DNA from: Hofstenia miamia
Taxonomy: Eukaryota; Xenacoelomorpha; Acoela
Reading direction: 5' to 3'
Length of the DNA: 64,000 bases
Assembly (NCBI GenBank): GCA_004352715.1
Contig: SCFE01000054.1
Span: 1,694,653 to 1,758,652 of the forward strand
Part shown: positions 49,293-61,229 of the stretch, piece by piece
How positions within the stretch are numbered: position 1 is the stretch's first letter
How the letters are laid out: every line of letters begins with the position of its first letter
Notes under the pieces: generated by a model
Seen by the model: only the letters and a program-made list of their open reading frames with translations
Database searches by the model: none
Told to the model about the DNA's origin: nothing
Translations under genes and position numbers: made by a program

Positions 49293-51656
49293 ATTTAGGC
49301 ANNNNNNNNNNNNAGTTTATACCGGGTGTTCCAAAAGTTTTAGTACAGAAATAAAAAAAAAATGTTACATGATAACATATGATTCATGTACTTGAAATAC
49401 AAAAACATGATTTATGTCCAAAGTTAAAAGGAAAGTTAGAAGAAACACGTTTAGACAATTATGAAAAGTTCATTGACACAACAATTCATTTATCGTTTAT
49501 TCGAAGACCCCACCTTCTGCATCATTACAGAAATGAATCCTCTGCTGGAAATTTTTCAGTGAATCGCGATATTGTTTTAGTGGAATAGCATGAAAAATTG
49601 CTTCAATTGCTTGTCTCAAATCGTTCAAGCTTGCAAAACGATGATTGTTTTCAAAAACCAATGACTTGAAGGTGCAGCACGATTATATTTTTCTGTGAAT
49701 CTTCTCTGACTTTCAGCTAAGTTTTCAAAAGCAATAGCCCAAGCACAGGAGTTAACTTGTTCTTCAATAGAATACATTTGAAATTGAATGAATTCAGGCA
49801 CCTGGTTCGAGAAGCAACTGATATCGATTAGAATCCGCAACGCTGGGTGACCTTTAGACACAATGGAATGAAAATTTCGATTTATTCTTTGTACTAAAAC
49901 TTTTGGAACACCCGGTATATTCATTATTCTGAAGATTTTCACTACAACAATGGAAAAAGCATTGTCAGGGAAATTAAATAGTATACACTTTTTGACATGC
50001 TCCCAAAACAGAAAGGTTGATATTAACGAAATTCAACTATTCAATTTAAGGTTTACTATTTCATATATCTACTTTCTTATGTCATTTTTATAATTAAATT
50101 TCAACATAGCAAACGTAACCAGTATACTATGAATGTTTGTTAACAATTACTAAAACTGAATTATTTTTCCCTACCCCTATTCAACCATTACTAAGATTGA
50201 CTAACACACATATCTGCTCCGTGGTTCAGTAGATGAGGATGATTTCGAACACAGACCGTTGTCCTGTTAACTGATCCTAATCTCAATAGGAAAAATTTCC
50301 ATTTTTTGTGGTAGGATGATCTTTAAAAAATTCTTACTTTCTTATTTCTTAGTTATTCCAACCAAAAACTTAGGCCTAATTCTTGCAGGCTTGAATCATG
50401 CCCAACTCAACTTTTAAGAAAATGTGCTCACTGAAGTTGAAAATTCTAGATTGAATTTTTCAAGAATAGATAATACTGATGTACAATTTCAAAACGTTGT
50501 TCAAGAAATTGTATAATATTCACAACAACTGTTGTGTAATAGTTTATTTTTTTCAATTTCAGCCCCTTTTTTCCAATAGCTCAGTCGAGCCCCAGCCCAC
50601 CGCGGCTCCGACTTCAACTCCTGTTAGCAGAAGAGAGAACAGGACTGAGGATCATGCCGTATTAATACTGTGCGTCCACAAATTACCTTTAGTTACATTT
50701 TGTAACTTGCCATAATTTGAATTTAATACATTATTTCTCTATTGTTTTTCTAGCATTGCTATGTAATTCACCATATTTCACTACAGGTAAAAAATACAGA
50801 AACCGTGTCCAAATTATTTTCACATTTTGCAAAATATAATTTAATAAAAATTTCATTCAAAATTGCTATATTTCTCATGGCTAGTTTCGCTTTTGGCAAT
50901 AATTGGAATGAAAATAATAGATAAGAAATCATAGCATAAGAACCAAGCATAACACATAAAAACTTTTTTAAAAGAAAAACCATCGTTGTGAGATAACAAA
51001 CAAAATTACGAGTGCTTTATACTTCTGTTAGCACTAAGAAAAATCTAAGTTAAATGATGCCAGAAATCGTAATCACTAAAAGCAAATTTGGTTCTGCATA
51101 GATACGTTATGTATAAGCTGTGATCATTGTTTAATATCTTTAGGTTTGACATCACAATATGAGGCGTGTGACAGAAAGATAGCAATGGTGCGAAATAGGG
51201 TTAATGTTATGCCTTTAATATAAAAAAAAGTGAATTCGTTAGTGGAAGCATAATGTATATTTTGGTCATCAAACTGTGCTGTACACATGCAATAGCCAAT
51301 ACTGTATTAATTTACTAGGCAGGACAATAATGATATTCGAATTGGAACTTTATTATGTTTCACCAAGATTTTCATCCATTAATGCTTGGAAGAACGTTTT
51401 TAGTGAACCTAAATAATTGTAAATTATTGGTAATTTTTCTTCTAAAGTATTCAATAGATTAATCGATTTCCAATTATTGTAATAATTGCAATATCAATTA
51501 ATTATTGCTTACCCCTGCAGATAGATTTGAAGCAATGCTTAATATATATGTACTGTTATCATATCAGCATACATTTCATGAGGAATGGAAGCATCTCTGC
51601 TCTGTTGAGGGGGGGAACGTTCCCCCAGTCCCCCCCCTCTTCTGGGTGCGCCTCTG
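49199..51656. mobile_element. 2.46 kb hAT element with perfect 8 bp TSD
   Basis: The 8 bp repeat AGAAGCCC occurs at 49191-49198 and 51657-51664. The ends are CAGGGGCGCACCCAG and, reversed, CAGAGGCGCACCCAG (one mismatch in 15). This combination is diagnostic of hAT insertion. No hAT transposase (DDE/RW or BED finger) was recognised inside, so it is probably a non-autonomous or decayed copy. It contains a complete short mariner derivative at 49320-49917, a (TA)n tract at 49248-49285 and a 12-N gap at 49302-49313. Confidence 0.85.
49320..49917 (-). mobile_element. 598 bp internally deleted mariner-like element
   Basis: Perfect 27 bp inverted repeats (TACCGGGTGTTCCAAAAGTT...) at 49320-49346 and 49891-49917 are flanked by TA on both sides. 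The minus strand has the transposase N-terminus, FQMYSIEEQVNSCAWAI then AESQRRFTEKYNRAAPS near 49690-49790. Close behind comes the C-terminus, LKNFQQRIHFCNDAEGGVFE and a stop near 49520. All catalytic residues between are deleted, so it depends on a full-length relative. It is nested inside the hAT element. Confidence 0.85.
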
Positions 51657-51860
51657 AGAAGCCCGTCATGTGGATTTCCTTGGACTGTTCACAAATGTGA
51701 TAGCCACTAACATTTCATTTTCTTCGGTCTCAGAAGTTTGGACGTTCCGACGTCGGTGCATTATTCACTGAACCTGTTCCATCAAATTTATTTCTTAGAC
51801 TATATATTGTTTGTCGTAAAGACGGAGAAGTGTCAAAAGTTTCATTCCATCTCGGCATTT
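51657..51860 (-). pseudogene. Mariner-like relic, part right of hAT insertion
   Basis: On the minus strand it reads MPRWNETFDTSPSLRQTI, then SLRNKFDGTGSVNNAPTSER, then a decayed RRK stretch ending in MTGF at the target site. LR-KF-ETGSV-D-PRSGRP is the N-terminal HTH end and linker of mariner/IS630 transposases. It is the upstream half of the relic split by the hAT element. Confidence 0.65.
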
Positions 51861-51869
51861 TCAGATTTC

Positions 51870-52998
51870 AAATATTGTTTTAATATCCATTTCCTTTTCT
51901 CTTGATTTACATTCTTTGCCATTAATCTTGAAATGAAAAATATTGAGTAAAAAGTTGACTTTACAGAAATAAAACAATTTACAATTGACAATGAAAAAGC
52001 TGTTTATGTAGGTTAGAAAGTATTTTCAACAATATAAAACACAGTTTAATATCTGTAAACCTACTTTTGGGCCAACTTGTATATACAAATATATATATGT
52101 ATACACAATAACTTTGACATATTTTTATATCAATGAAAGTTTGTATGGAAAATATATACGTTAAAGTTTTAAGTAATTTAATTCATCAAACAAACTTATA
52201 TCATATTAAAGTCTTGGCAAGTTAAAATTGATCATAAGATTACATTATGAATATAATTCGCAAAGTTTCTTAGATTTCCCAAAATTGCCACAAATGAAGA
52301 ACGGTTTTTTGTAGATGGTATTTTGATTAAAACCTAATCTTGTTAGAGGAATATCTTTGGAATGATTGATGCAATAGGTATTATAATTGAATTTAGCTAA
52401 TGCAATGGCATTAAGCAAAACCTTAAGAAATGTAAGCAAAATCTAAAATTATTTAACGGGCAACTTTCTTAAACTAGCAGCATTCGTAAGAGAAATATCT
52501 ACAGAGAACCAATCCTTGGTGCTAACAAAGTTAATATTCCTTAGAATCACTTAGTACGAAATTTTGTTGTATATAATTGGATTCGGTATTCAGAGATAAT
52601 CTCCATTATTTGAGGCAGGGCTGCAAGTGCATGCCTCAATCCATGTATTGACATGGGTTCGGTCATGTTTTAATGGCAGTGAATTGGTCGGGGCGGTTCC
52701 TACTCTTAAGAAATTATAATAGGCTCAGAGCCGAACATGGGTAATTGACAATTAGTCAATGGTTCGCACAGGGTGAAATTTCGAAATGGGTTGCAAAGGT
52801 CATGCATGGGTCACTACTACATGACTATCACTATCATTACTAATATTATGATTTTTCTTTGTTTTCATTAAAATATTCCTAGGTACATACACATGTACAT
52901 AGGAACCATATTCTAGTAGGAATATATATTTACTGCAAAGAATTCAACAATAATTTAAAACGAGACCTCAATCGTGTAACATAATATAACATTTTGTT

Positions 52999-53037
<39 letters not shown>

Positions 53038-53205
53038 GATATATATTAACTAATTTATTTATAGATCTTGTTCTCTTGCAGCTGCATTAATTTTTATTAG
53101 TACTCAGACAAAAGTCTGATATATATATATTTTCAATTCTAAAAATATGAAAATTATAAAAACATTCTGGAAAATTTTTTAATTTCTAATTGAATTTTTG
53201 CTTAG
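51870..53205. other. Intergenic DNA upstream of TRPM
   Basis: Includes a (TA)n tract at about 53000-53044. GGGTCGGG-like segments at about 52660-52810 recur near 53514 and 63225 but have no clear ends. A TRPM promoter or 5' UTR exon must lie somewhere upstream of 53206 but was not identified. Confidence 0.45.
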
Positions 53206-53290
53206 TAAAAATGGAAGAGAAATTATGCTGGAATAATGCAACAGATTCTAAAAACATATACTGCACTGATTATCAGCCAAACAGCAACGG
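53206..53290 (+). CDS. TRPM: TRPM exon 1 with candidate start codon at 53211
   Basis: The acceptor GCTTAG ends at 53205. AAAAATGG at 53207-53214 gives a good start context, so coding probably begins at 53211 and an untranslated exon lies upstream. The peptide starts MEEKLCWNNATDSK and ends in phase 2 at CGG|GTATGT. There is little conservation, as is usual for the extreme N-terminus, so the start is inferred from frame and phase alone. Confidence 0.6.
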
Positions 53291-53999
53291 GTATGTATTT
53301 TGAAAATATTTTATTCGACAATATTTTGATTTCATAAATCTTAGTCTCAATTCAATATATGAAAAATGCTCGTAAAAAAATTTAAAATTCCAAACAGGTA
53401 TATAAATTTAACAAAAGTAGCCCTTCGAGTGCACTCTTCTTAGTATCATATTTCATTAATATAAATAATTCAAGGCAAGAATGTCATATTAATGTCCGAA
53501 TCAGCATGGCAAATGGGTCAACCCGACGGGTTTGGTCACGGGTCATTTATAATATTTAGTTTGGACAAGCACTAACAGCTTGAAGGACAAATTCAGAAAT
53601 CAAACATTTAAATTTTTGAACTACTTAAGGACAAATGGATTTTGATTTTTTGTATTTTTACTGATTTTGTTTTCTTATTGATGCTCTTATGCTAGACATT
53701 TTGTTCTAGTAATCTTTCTTTGATGGGATCGGTTACGGGAATTCCTAAACGGATAAAGTTGGCTTGGTTCGGATCGGATTGTGAATCAATGTTATGAGGG
53801 CCGGGTCGAAGGTAAAAAAGATGGACCATTTCCCACAATGAACCGAATGGTACATAGAGTGCATAAAAAAGTATTCGAAAACTAGTTGTCACAAATTTTA
53901 TCAAACAAGTAATCGTTATTCAGCAATCAGTCGAATGACTACGAATTAAAATCTTTAAGAAGACTACATACATGTTTGACACACTCACCACTATTTTTT

Positions 54000-54700
54000 A
54001 AAACTATGGAAGAAAAATTTCAACATCAAATGTAGTAAAAATTCATGTAAGGCGTGTTGCAAATAGGTTTCTGCATAACCATTCAGTCTCATCTGATATA
54101 GTATCCATCTATCCCATTGGACTATAATGGAGCCTTATTCTAAATATTTGAGTGACATTGCGACTAAAATGGAGCAGAAACCATGACTGAAAAAAAATTA
54201 CAGAAGATTATTGCTAATGTTTTTCTGCCATTTTTGACCAAATATAGTCTAAAAAGTGGTCACTGTTCAAAATTTGGATTTTATCTAAAGTTACTAGATG
54301 GCACTGGTACAATTAATAGTTTCAAATATTGTAAAATACTCGAGGAATGTGTACCATACCCAACCTGCTTATATCCCGATTTATGGATCTTAGAACAAGA
54401 TGGAGCAACCCCTCATACCTCAAAATCGACAAAAGAATTTTTTATTAATTATAATAATCAAGTTATGCAATTGCCACTGAATTCGCCAGGTCTAGTACCC
54501 ATAGAGAACTTGTGGCAGATTCTGAAGGATTTTGTCGCGAAAAAAATCCCACAAATCTGAAATAATTAAAGAGTACATCCTTGAATCGCAACACAAATTA
54601 ACTCAAGAAGTTAGAGTCCGTTTAATGGATTCAGTTTCAAGACGTTTATCTGCATGTCACGCTTTGCATGGCAAACTTGACAAATAACTGTCACCAGGTT
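54000..54700 (+). pseudogene. Tc1-like transposase relic in TRPM intron 1
   Basis: From 54183 the frame reads KLLDGTGTINSFKYCKILEE, then LWILEQDGATPHTSKSTKEF (second catalytic D) and LPLNSPGLVPIENLWQILKD (SPDLNPIENLW with the D changed to G). After a frameshift it ends VRLMDSVSRRLSACHALHGK. This is the C-terminal half of a Tc1-type transposase. Loss of the motif's aspartate and the frame break make it inactive. Confidence 0.8.
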
Positions 54701-55097
54701 ACAAGCTGAGACAATTATATGTTCAAATATATTTTATAAGCCTATATTTGTCTTTCGTTTGTTATCAAGAATGTGCTTATAATGTGGCCGCTTTTTTTTA
54801 CTTGAGCTATAGAAATCATGTCATGGATACCGTGCGACCAGAATATTTTATGAGGTCTGCATGGAATGTAACTGGAGGGAAATTTAATAAGCCTAGTTGA
54901 GATTGGGTCCAAAAAATTCTGATCTCGCATAATTCTATTTTCAACATTGCTTTTATTCGCATTTTATTCCCTCAAATCAAGTGTTACAATTTTTGAAGGT
55001 ATGTTGTAGATTTTTTTCTCAGATTGTCATTTGGTATAAACTGCACTTTTATATTATACATGGATGTATTTTAGACTACTAGTAATCGTTGGTTTAG

Positions 55098-55245
55098 GCA
55101 ATGCAATTGTTTGTATACAAAGGAAGTCCATGAGCAACGTAAAATTTACAATTTCATAAATAACTTCGAGCATGTATGCATTTGTGGGAAATTACAATTT
55201 TTGTCCCAGTATCCAGCCGAAAAATACAGCGGATTTCCAAAAAAG
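55098..55245 (+). CDS. TRPM: TRPM exon 2: CICG motif
   Basis: The acceptor GGTTTAG ends at 55097 and the donor AAAAAG|GTAACT follows 55245. One base completes Gly from exon 1; the end is phase 0. The peptide has INNFEHVCICGKLQFLSQYP, matching the conserved start of the TRPM homology region (F----KC-CGR). An acceptor 22 bp upstream is excluded by an in-frame stop. Confidence 0.85.
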
Positions 55246-55745
55246 GTAACTTTATGACATCTGTAGAAATATAAAATTTTATGCATTTTCTTCAATGACA
55301 GAATTAAATATGATATTAGCACTTTGCTCACAAACACTTCAACTGATAAAACAATTTATCATCAACATCAAATCCAACAAATACTATTACAATTACAGAT
55401 AATTTGTTAAGCTATATATATATTTATTTAATTGATAATTATATAAGCAAATTGATTGAGTGCCATTGAGATGTATATGTTCTCCATGAATACACAATTT
55501 TGCAATGGATCTATTGAAGACATTAGATGTCACTAAAGTCCGGCTGATGTAATAAAACTAAATAATCTAAGAAAAATCTATTAAATAAACAAAGATGTTA
55601 TTTACTGAATATAAATATATTTTAAAAATCTAACGGCATATATATATATATATATATATATAGTGAAAGATAAATTTTGTAGGCTTCATAGAATTCTCAA
55701 ATTACTCAAATTAAATTACATGTTTTTGGAAACATATAATTTTAG

Positions 55746-55940
55746 TTTTTCGTGCTGGGAAATTATTCTTCCTTTGGAATAAATGAAGTGTCAAAAAAAT
55801 GGAAAATTAAAACTTTGCCTTTTATTCTATCAATTATTGGAAGCACTAAGGCAAACATTTACTCATCAAAGGAATCAATCGAGAAGGTGTTTCTAAACAA
55901 CAGGAAAGTTGTGTCCAACTTTAAAAGAGGAATTAAAAAG
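55746..55940 (+). CDS. TRPM: TRPM exon 3: first SLOG strand
   Basis: The acceptor ATTTTAG ends at 55745 and the donor AAAAAG|GTAATT follows 55940. There are 65 codons, phase 0 at both ends. KKWKIKTLPFILSIIGS matches the TRPM --W-L--PKLVISVHGG strand-loop, although the GG is reduced to G-S. The helix FLNNRKVVSNFKRGIKK follows. Confidence 0.85.
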
Positions 55941-57633
55941 GTAATTAGGATTTGTTTTAACATACATACTTAAGTAAAAAATGTCATTAATGAAAATATT
56001 TTTATGTTGTAATATTTATAAGCACGAATTTTAATGAATTATATGAATTCAATTGATTAAATCACATTTCTACAGCATTTTTAAAAGAAAAAATAATTCT
56101 TTCTATTTTGTCATTCATGAAGTAAAAACATTTATTCATTATTTGCAATCTTTAAGATCCTTGCAAATAAATGCATCAATCAATGTAAATGATTAATTTA
56201 TTCTTTATATGAACTTTTGCTTTGAAAAAATAATATTTTTTTAGAATATCGTTCAAATACTGTGTAATCTTAATGTGATCTTAGAAACAGTATTTCTATT
56301 TTCTGTAAGCTAGGAATGGTTTTTGATATGATAGGATAGATGATTAATCACATATAGTTTACTATATATATATATATATATATATTTATATTCTCGGAAT
56401 TGAAAAGACTTCGAGAGGTTTTGATGGTAGTCATACATTGCTTATAAAGGAAAATGATATTAGATAAGCCTCTTACGGAATTTCTTATTGAATTAATCAA
56501 TGCTTCTTTAAAAAATAAATTTCCTAACTGCATATAACCTAGAATTATCCCAATTCCAATAAAGAAGGAAACAAATTCTCCGGCCGATTATAGAGCAATT
56601 TCGAATTTATTCAATTATATCTAGACATTTTGAGAAAGTTTTTATTCAATACTATTAATACTTTAGAAAGTTGGTGATAATCAACTTGAATTTAGGAATA
56701 TTGTTGATTATGAATACAAAGGTTTTCTCATTGGATCTAACAATTGATAATTAATTGATTCGTAGGCTGACATTCATGAAATCATGAAAACTCAATATAC
56801 CAAATTGCATCTATAAATAGTGAAAATTATAATGCATCAATTACGAAAAAAATTCTTTGATTTACTAAAACCTGTAAAAAATTATAAGAAGAACTTCCAG
56901 CTTGATTATAAACTTTATATATATATATATATAAAACAACATCAGATTATTATTGAGTATACATTTTTTCAGGAATTTCCTATTATATAAGAAACAAATA
57001 AATTTGATTTAGTGTTTTACTATCTAATTAATAAATTGCGTTCAAGTAATATGACACCAAAATTTTTCCGTTTAACCGCTATCTTCTTTTGAATTATGAT
57101 GAGTCTAAGATTACTTTTGTGGTAGAACACAACACAGGTGGGATTCTAAATATCTGAATAAATGACAAAGCATCTGTAAACCTTAAAACCCTATGTAATT
57201 AATTTCTATATCTTGGCAAATTCTGAATATTTTCTGATTAAAAATAAAGTATATCTCCTTTAAGTGTTGATATATACCAATTACTTGATTTAAAATTACA
57301 ATATGTTTGGCAGTAACATATTGTGATGCCTAACTAAGTTTCATTATATAAAGTTTGCTAATTAGATTTTTTTTATAAATTATTGAAAATTTTTTTCATT
57401 CGTTAAAAATATAATAACTACTCACTTCAATAGCAGTAAAACTGCAGAATTCAAAACAGTCTATTTCCAATTTTGTAATTTACATTTATATTTCCATATT
57501 CAAAATTTACAACACTAAAATTTCAATGCATGTTTATTTTAAGTTGGGTACAAAAATTTTTAGTTTATAAGAAAAAGTTTTTACTTGATGTGAAAAATTT
57601 TACTATAAACATATATGATTTGCTATTTGTTAG

Positions 57634-57834
57634 ATTGTTGCAAAAGAAGATATTTGCATTTTAACTGATGGATTGGATCGGGGAATTACACAAATACTGA
57701 GTGAAGCCTTGTATAAAACACAGTTCTTCACGTGGCAGAGACATAGTGGTCTTGCAATTATCGGCATTGTACCATGGAACATTACAAAAAATCATGTTCA
57801 TATAGAAGAAATTTTTCACTTATCAAAATCTAAG
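57634..57834 (+). CDS. TRPM: TRPM exon 4: TDGLDRG loop and IIGIVPW
   Basis: The acceptor TGTTAG ends at 57633 and the donor TCTAAG|GTTTGA follows 57834. There are 67 codons, phase 0 at both ends. ICILTDGLDRGITQILSEAL then SGLAIIGIVPWNITKN parallels WIITGGLN-GV-K-VG-AL and IGIAPWGVI, the nucleotide-binding loop and next strand. Confidence 0.92.
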
Positions 57835-58561
57835 GTTTGAAATCAATTCAGTTTTTTATTTTGGTTAATACATGAATATGGCATACTTAGCATGAAAGCT
57901 AATCATATCTTCGAATATTAACATTAAGTAACCTGTACATGTACATACAATTGTATCTTGTACTCTTTAGTTTCAAATCACAGTCTAAGCTGAGTAGCAT
58001 GGTCCCACAGAATCCCACACTGTGTTTTCATGGGACATGCCACATTACCAATTTCAAGAACATTTTTTGCATATCTTAGAATCTCAGAAATTCTTAAACA
58101 AATGGCATAAAATTGTTAAAATTATATACATTTATGTACATTTATCAAGAACATTGTGAATAAATTTTGAAAATTTGCATGACAGCAAATATGTTTTATA
58201 AAAATTTTGCTGATTGAGGGAGGAGAGAAGGTTGCAGAGCTAAAGTCTTCATTCTGAATCAGCCACTGCAATGGACTCTATCTCTAATTTGACTATATAT
58301 ACTGCTTCAAGCACCATTATAGCCAAATGAAGTTGGCTGTTAGGTGACAACGTCAACAGCATACTGGCCAGGGTTGGAATTGGAAAATGCACTTGATTCT
58401 TAGTTTTGTATTGTTTTTGTTATTTGCTAGACTAATTACTGCATTGTTGTAAATTGAACGTGCGGTATAAGTACAGGTTTTACGGGTACTAATTAAGCTT
58501 CTCCGATTGCGGAAGTTTACGGATTTGCATGATCCCCTTGCGTACAAACCTGCAGAACTCG

Positions 58562-58590
58562 AATATATATATATATATATATATATATAT
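58562..58590. repeat. (TA)n microsatellite at LINE 5' border
   Basis: TA tract marking the truncated start of the LINE copy that follows. Confidence 0.85.
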
Positions 58591-58591
58591 C

Positions 58592-59730
58592 ATTTATTCA
58601 TTGTTGGGGGTGTTACGACTGACCGTGGGATGCCCCAAGATACTGTACTTGGCCCTATTTTATTTGCAATTTTTGTAAATGATATAATAAAACATGTTAA
58701 ACACAGCGACATCTACCAATATGCCGACGACACATGCCTAATAAGTACTGCAAAAAATGCTTTTGATGCTACAAAAAACCTCCAAACAGATATAGAAAAA
58801 TTAAACAATTATTTTACTAATAATCAACTGAAACTAAATACTGAAAAAACTCAATTTATAATTTTTTCACCGAAGGCACAAAGAAATCTAATTAATGATA
58901 TAGAACTAAAGATAAATAATGAGTCAATAAAGCAAAGTGAATCAGTCAGTTATTTAGGAGTGGAGATAGATAATGAATTTACATTTGAAAAATTTCTACT
59001 GAATAAGATTCAAAAAATGACTGCAGGCATTAGATATCTTTATCACTTACGCAATGTAATATCAAGCAATTATCATAAACAACTGATACATGCTTTCTGT
59101 TTGTCTCATTTTCAATACTGTTCTTTTCTTTTAACTAACCTAAATTCGAAACATCGTATGCTTCTATCAAAGACATTTAATTGGTGTATAAAAACTCTAA
59201 ACTTTGCACAAAAGCATGACGAAGCATCAGTATATCCTAATAAATATAAAATATTATCTCCGTTCTATCAAATTCATATGCATATGCTATCTATCTTATT
59301 AAAATTCAAATCTCTACAAACATTTCTCCATTTCCTTAATGACTATATTAAATTAAATGAGCGATCGCAAAATTTTTTGAGTTTAGATAAAAATTATAAT
59401 GGCTTTCATCACATATCAATTAAATTGTGGAATAATTTAGATAATGAAACGCCAATAGAAAAAAACTATAAAAAGTTTAGACAAAAATTGAAACAATTTC
59501 TTCTAACAAATCAGTATACATTAGGGGACGGTAATACACTTCATGCATTCGAAACATACATCTAACATTGAGCACCTACACAAACATCCACTCAAACATT
59601 ATTATATTATAATATATTGCACATATTATTTTGTAGTTATTTATTTGTTTATATTTTATTTTTCTTTTGTCATGTGTTGGTTTGTAGAATTTTGTATACA
59701 TTGAGCAATAAATTTGCTTTGACTCTTATT
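58592..59730 (+). mobile_element. 5'-truncated LINE with open RT C-terminal half
   Basis: An unbroken frame runs to TAA at 59563-59565. It begins at the RT box RGMPQDTVLGPILFAIFVND, followed by the catalytic IYQYADDTCL (about 58717) and LKLNTEKTQFIIF. Next are VSYLGVEIDNEFTFEKFL and a C-terminal LWNNLDNETP domain typical of jockey/CR1-type LINEs. Everything upstream, including endonuclease and fingers, is missing. The 3' UTR ends at the repeat-specific tail CAATAAATTTGCTTTGACTCTT near 59707-59728. The lack of stops over roughly 330 codons suggests a fairly recent insertion. It lies in TRPM intron 4, sense orientation. Confidence 0.88.
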
Positions 59731-60224
59731 AAAGTAATTCTACAAAATATATAACTTCAATTGAAAAGAAGCAAAATTTTTAAACCGAAGATGAATGTCA
59801 AATCTATATAAAATAAATTTAAGTATACGTATAGTATTTAAACTTAATTTAATTAATATATACTTGTAATTGTTTATGAGATTATAAAAACACAACAGCA
59901 ATCGTTAAATGATTTAAACTACATTTTGTACATTAGGTATTAAAACAACTTAGGAACATTTTCTAAATATATAAATAAATAGCTTAAATTACAATAATCA
60001 GAAACTGCTAAAATGAAATAAATACTTCTTCAGGGCGGTTTACTCATTGTACTCAAATATAACATTTATATCTCACAATATGCAATTAGGAAGACCGGAT
60101 TTTAACCAAATTTCACTATTAAATGTTTTAAAATTATAGAGATTGAGATTTTTTGAAACAATATCCGACCTTGTTAGAGTTTCTAAAGCATAGCATTAAA
60201 GAGAATACCAATATATTTTCATTT

Positions 60225-60312
60225 TCCTTTTGGTGATTTTTTTTCATTTGTTATGTGTTAGTTTGTAGATCTTGTATACACATATTGCGCAATAAATTTG
60301 CTCTGACTCTTT
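60225..60312 (+). mobile_element. Solo 3' tail of the same LINE family
   Basis: ATGTGTTAGTTTGTAGATCTTG through CAATAAATTTGCTCTGACTCTT repeats the last 70-75 bp of the LINE copy ending at about 59730, with several substitutions. It is an independent, extremely 5'-truncated copy, about 230 bp before TRPM exon 5. Confidence 0.75.
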
Positions 60313-60540
60313 TCAATTTATAAATTTAATCAAACGACTATGTGAATTTATTTAATGTATTAGAATTAATTGTAGCCAAATAGAAATTTTATTTTATGTA
60401 TTCAAAATTATAGAAATATGTTGTGGGGTCAAAAAATTATATTAAAAATGCAAATATATTACAAATTTTCGAGAAACTTTGAGTTATGCTAAGCATTGCG
60501 TTATTCTTTGATCAACTCGTTTTCTAAGAAATCCATTTAG

Positions 60541-60931
60541 GAAAGAGAATCTTTCTGTTATTTGTATGACTTTTTTGGATCAAGCGTTGGGACATCTGCG
60601 CAATCGTGTGAAAGTGAACTAAGTGTAATTCATACACATTTCATTTGTGTTGACACTCTTCGATATGGAGCAGACTATAAAAACTCTTCTGATTTAAGAA
60701 GCTACCGTTCAATGATTGAAACCGNNNNNNNNNNNNNNNNNNNNNTCTGTTATTTGTATGACTTTTTTGGATCAAGCGTTGGGACATCTGCGCAATCGTG
60801 TGAAAGTGAACTAAGTGTAATTCATACACATTTCATTTGTGTTGACACTCTTCGATATGGAGCAGACTATAAAAACTCTTCTGATTTAAGAAGCTACCGT
60901 TCAATGATTGAAACCGAATTAGAAAACTCAA
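60541..60931 (+). CDS. TRPM: TRPM exon 5, partly doubled by an N gap
   Basis: The acceptor CATTTAG ends at 60540 and the donor CTCAA|GTAAAC follows 60931 (phase 1). ESFCYLYDFFGSS is followed by VIHTHFICVDTLRYGADYKN and a Ser/Glu helix, matching TRPM SHFILVDNGT---YGAE---R--LE. Bases 60554-60724 and 60746-60916 are identical copies on either side of 21 Ns. The real exon is probably 199 bp (60541-60553 plus 60746-60931), and in that form its phase fits both neighbours. Confidence 0.88.
60554..60916. other. N gap flanked by identical 171 bp direct copies
   Basis: A 21-N gap (60725-60745) lies between 60554-60724 and 60746-60916, which are the same at offset 192. Because 192 is a multiple of three, the frame stays open through the artefact and a gene predictor would emit a duplicated domain. 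Confidence 0.85.
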
Positions 60932-61229
60932 GTAAACTTTCTAAAATATTAATAAATTGTAATTACCAAAATATTTTTTTAATGTACATTTGCTTGGAAT
61001 ATATTTATAAATTGTTAATAATTAACATTATTTGAAGAAGTTATTTTATTTAAGTCGACATTTAATAATCAATTTGTATTTTCCAAGACTACCAACTAGC
61101 ATGCTTTTCATGGGCTTATTTCAGATGCTTTGCATAGTATTTGAGGTAACTCATTTCTATTTTTAAGCAATTGATCTTTTTGAAACTAAAGCCTTCATCT
61201 AGCGGAATAATTGTAATTTTTACATTTAG

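Noticed and set aside
52590-53860. GGGTCGGG-like segments upstream of and within TRPM intron 1, also near 63225
   Set aside because: Possibly another MITE family, but I could not find terminal repeats or target duplications.
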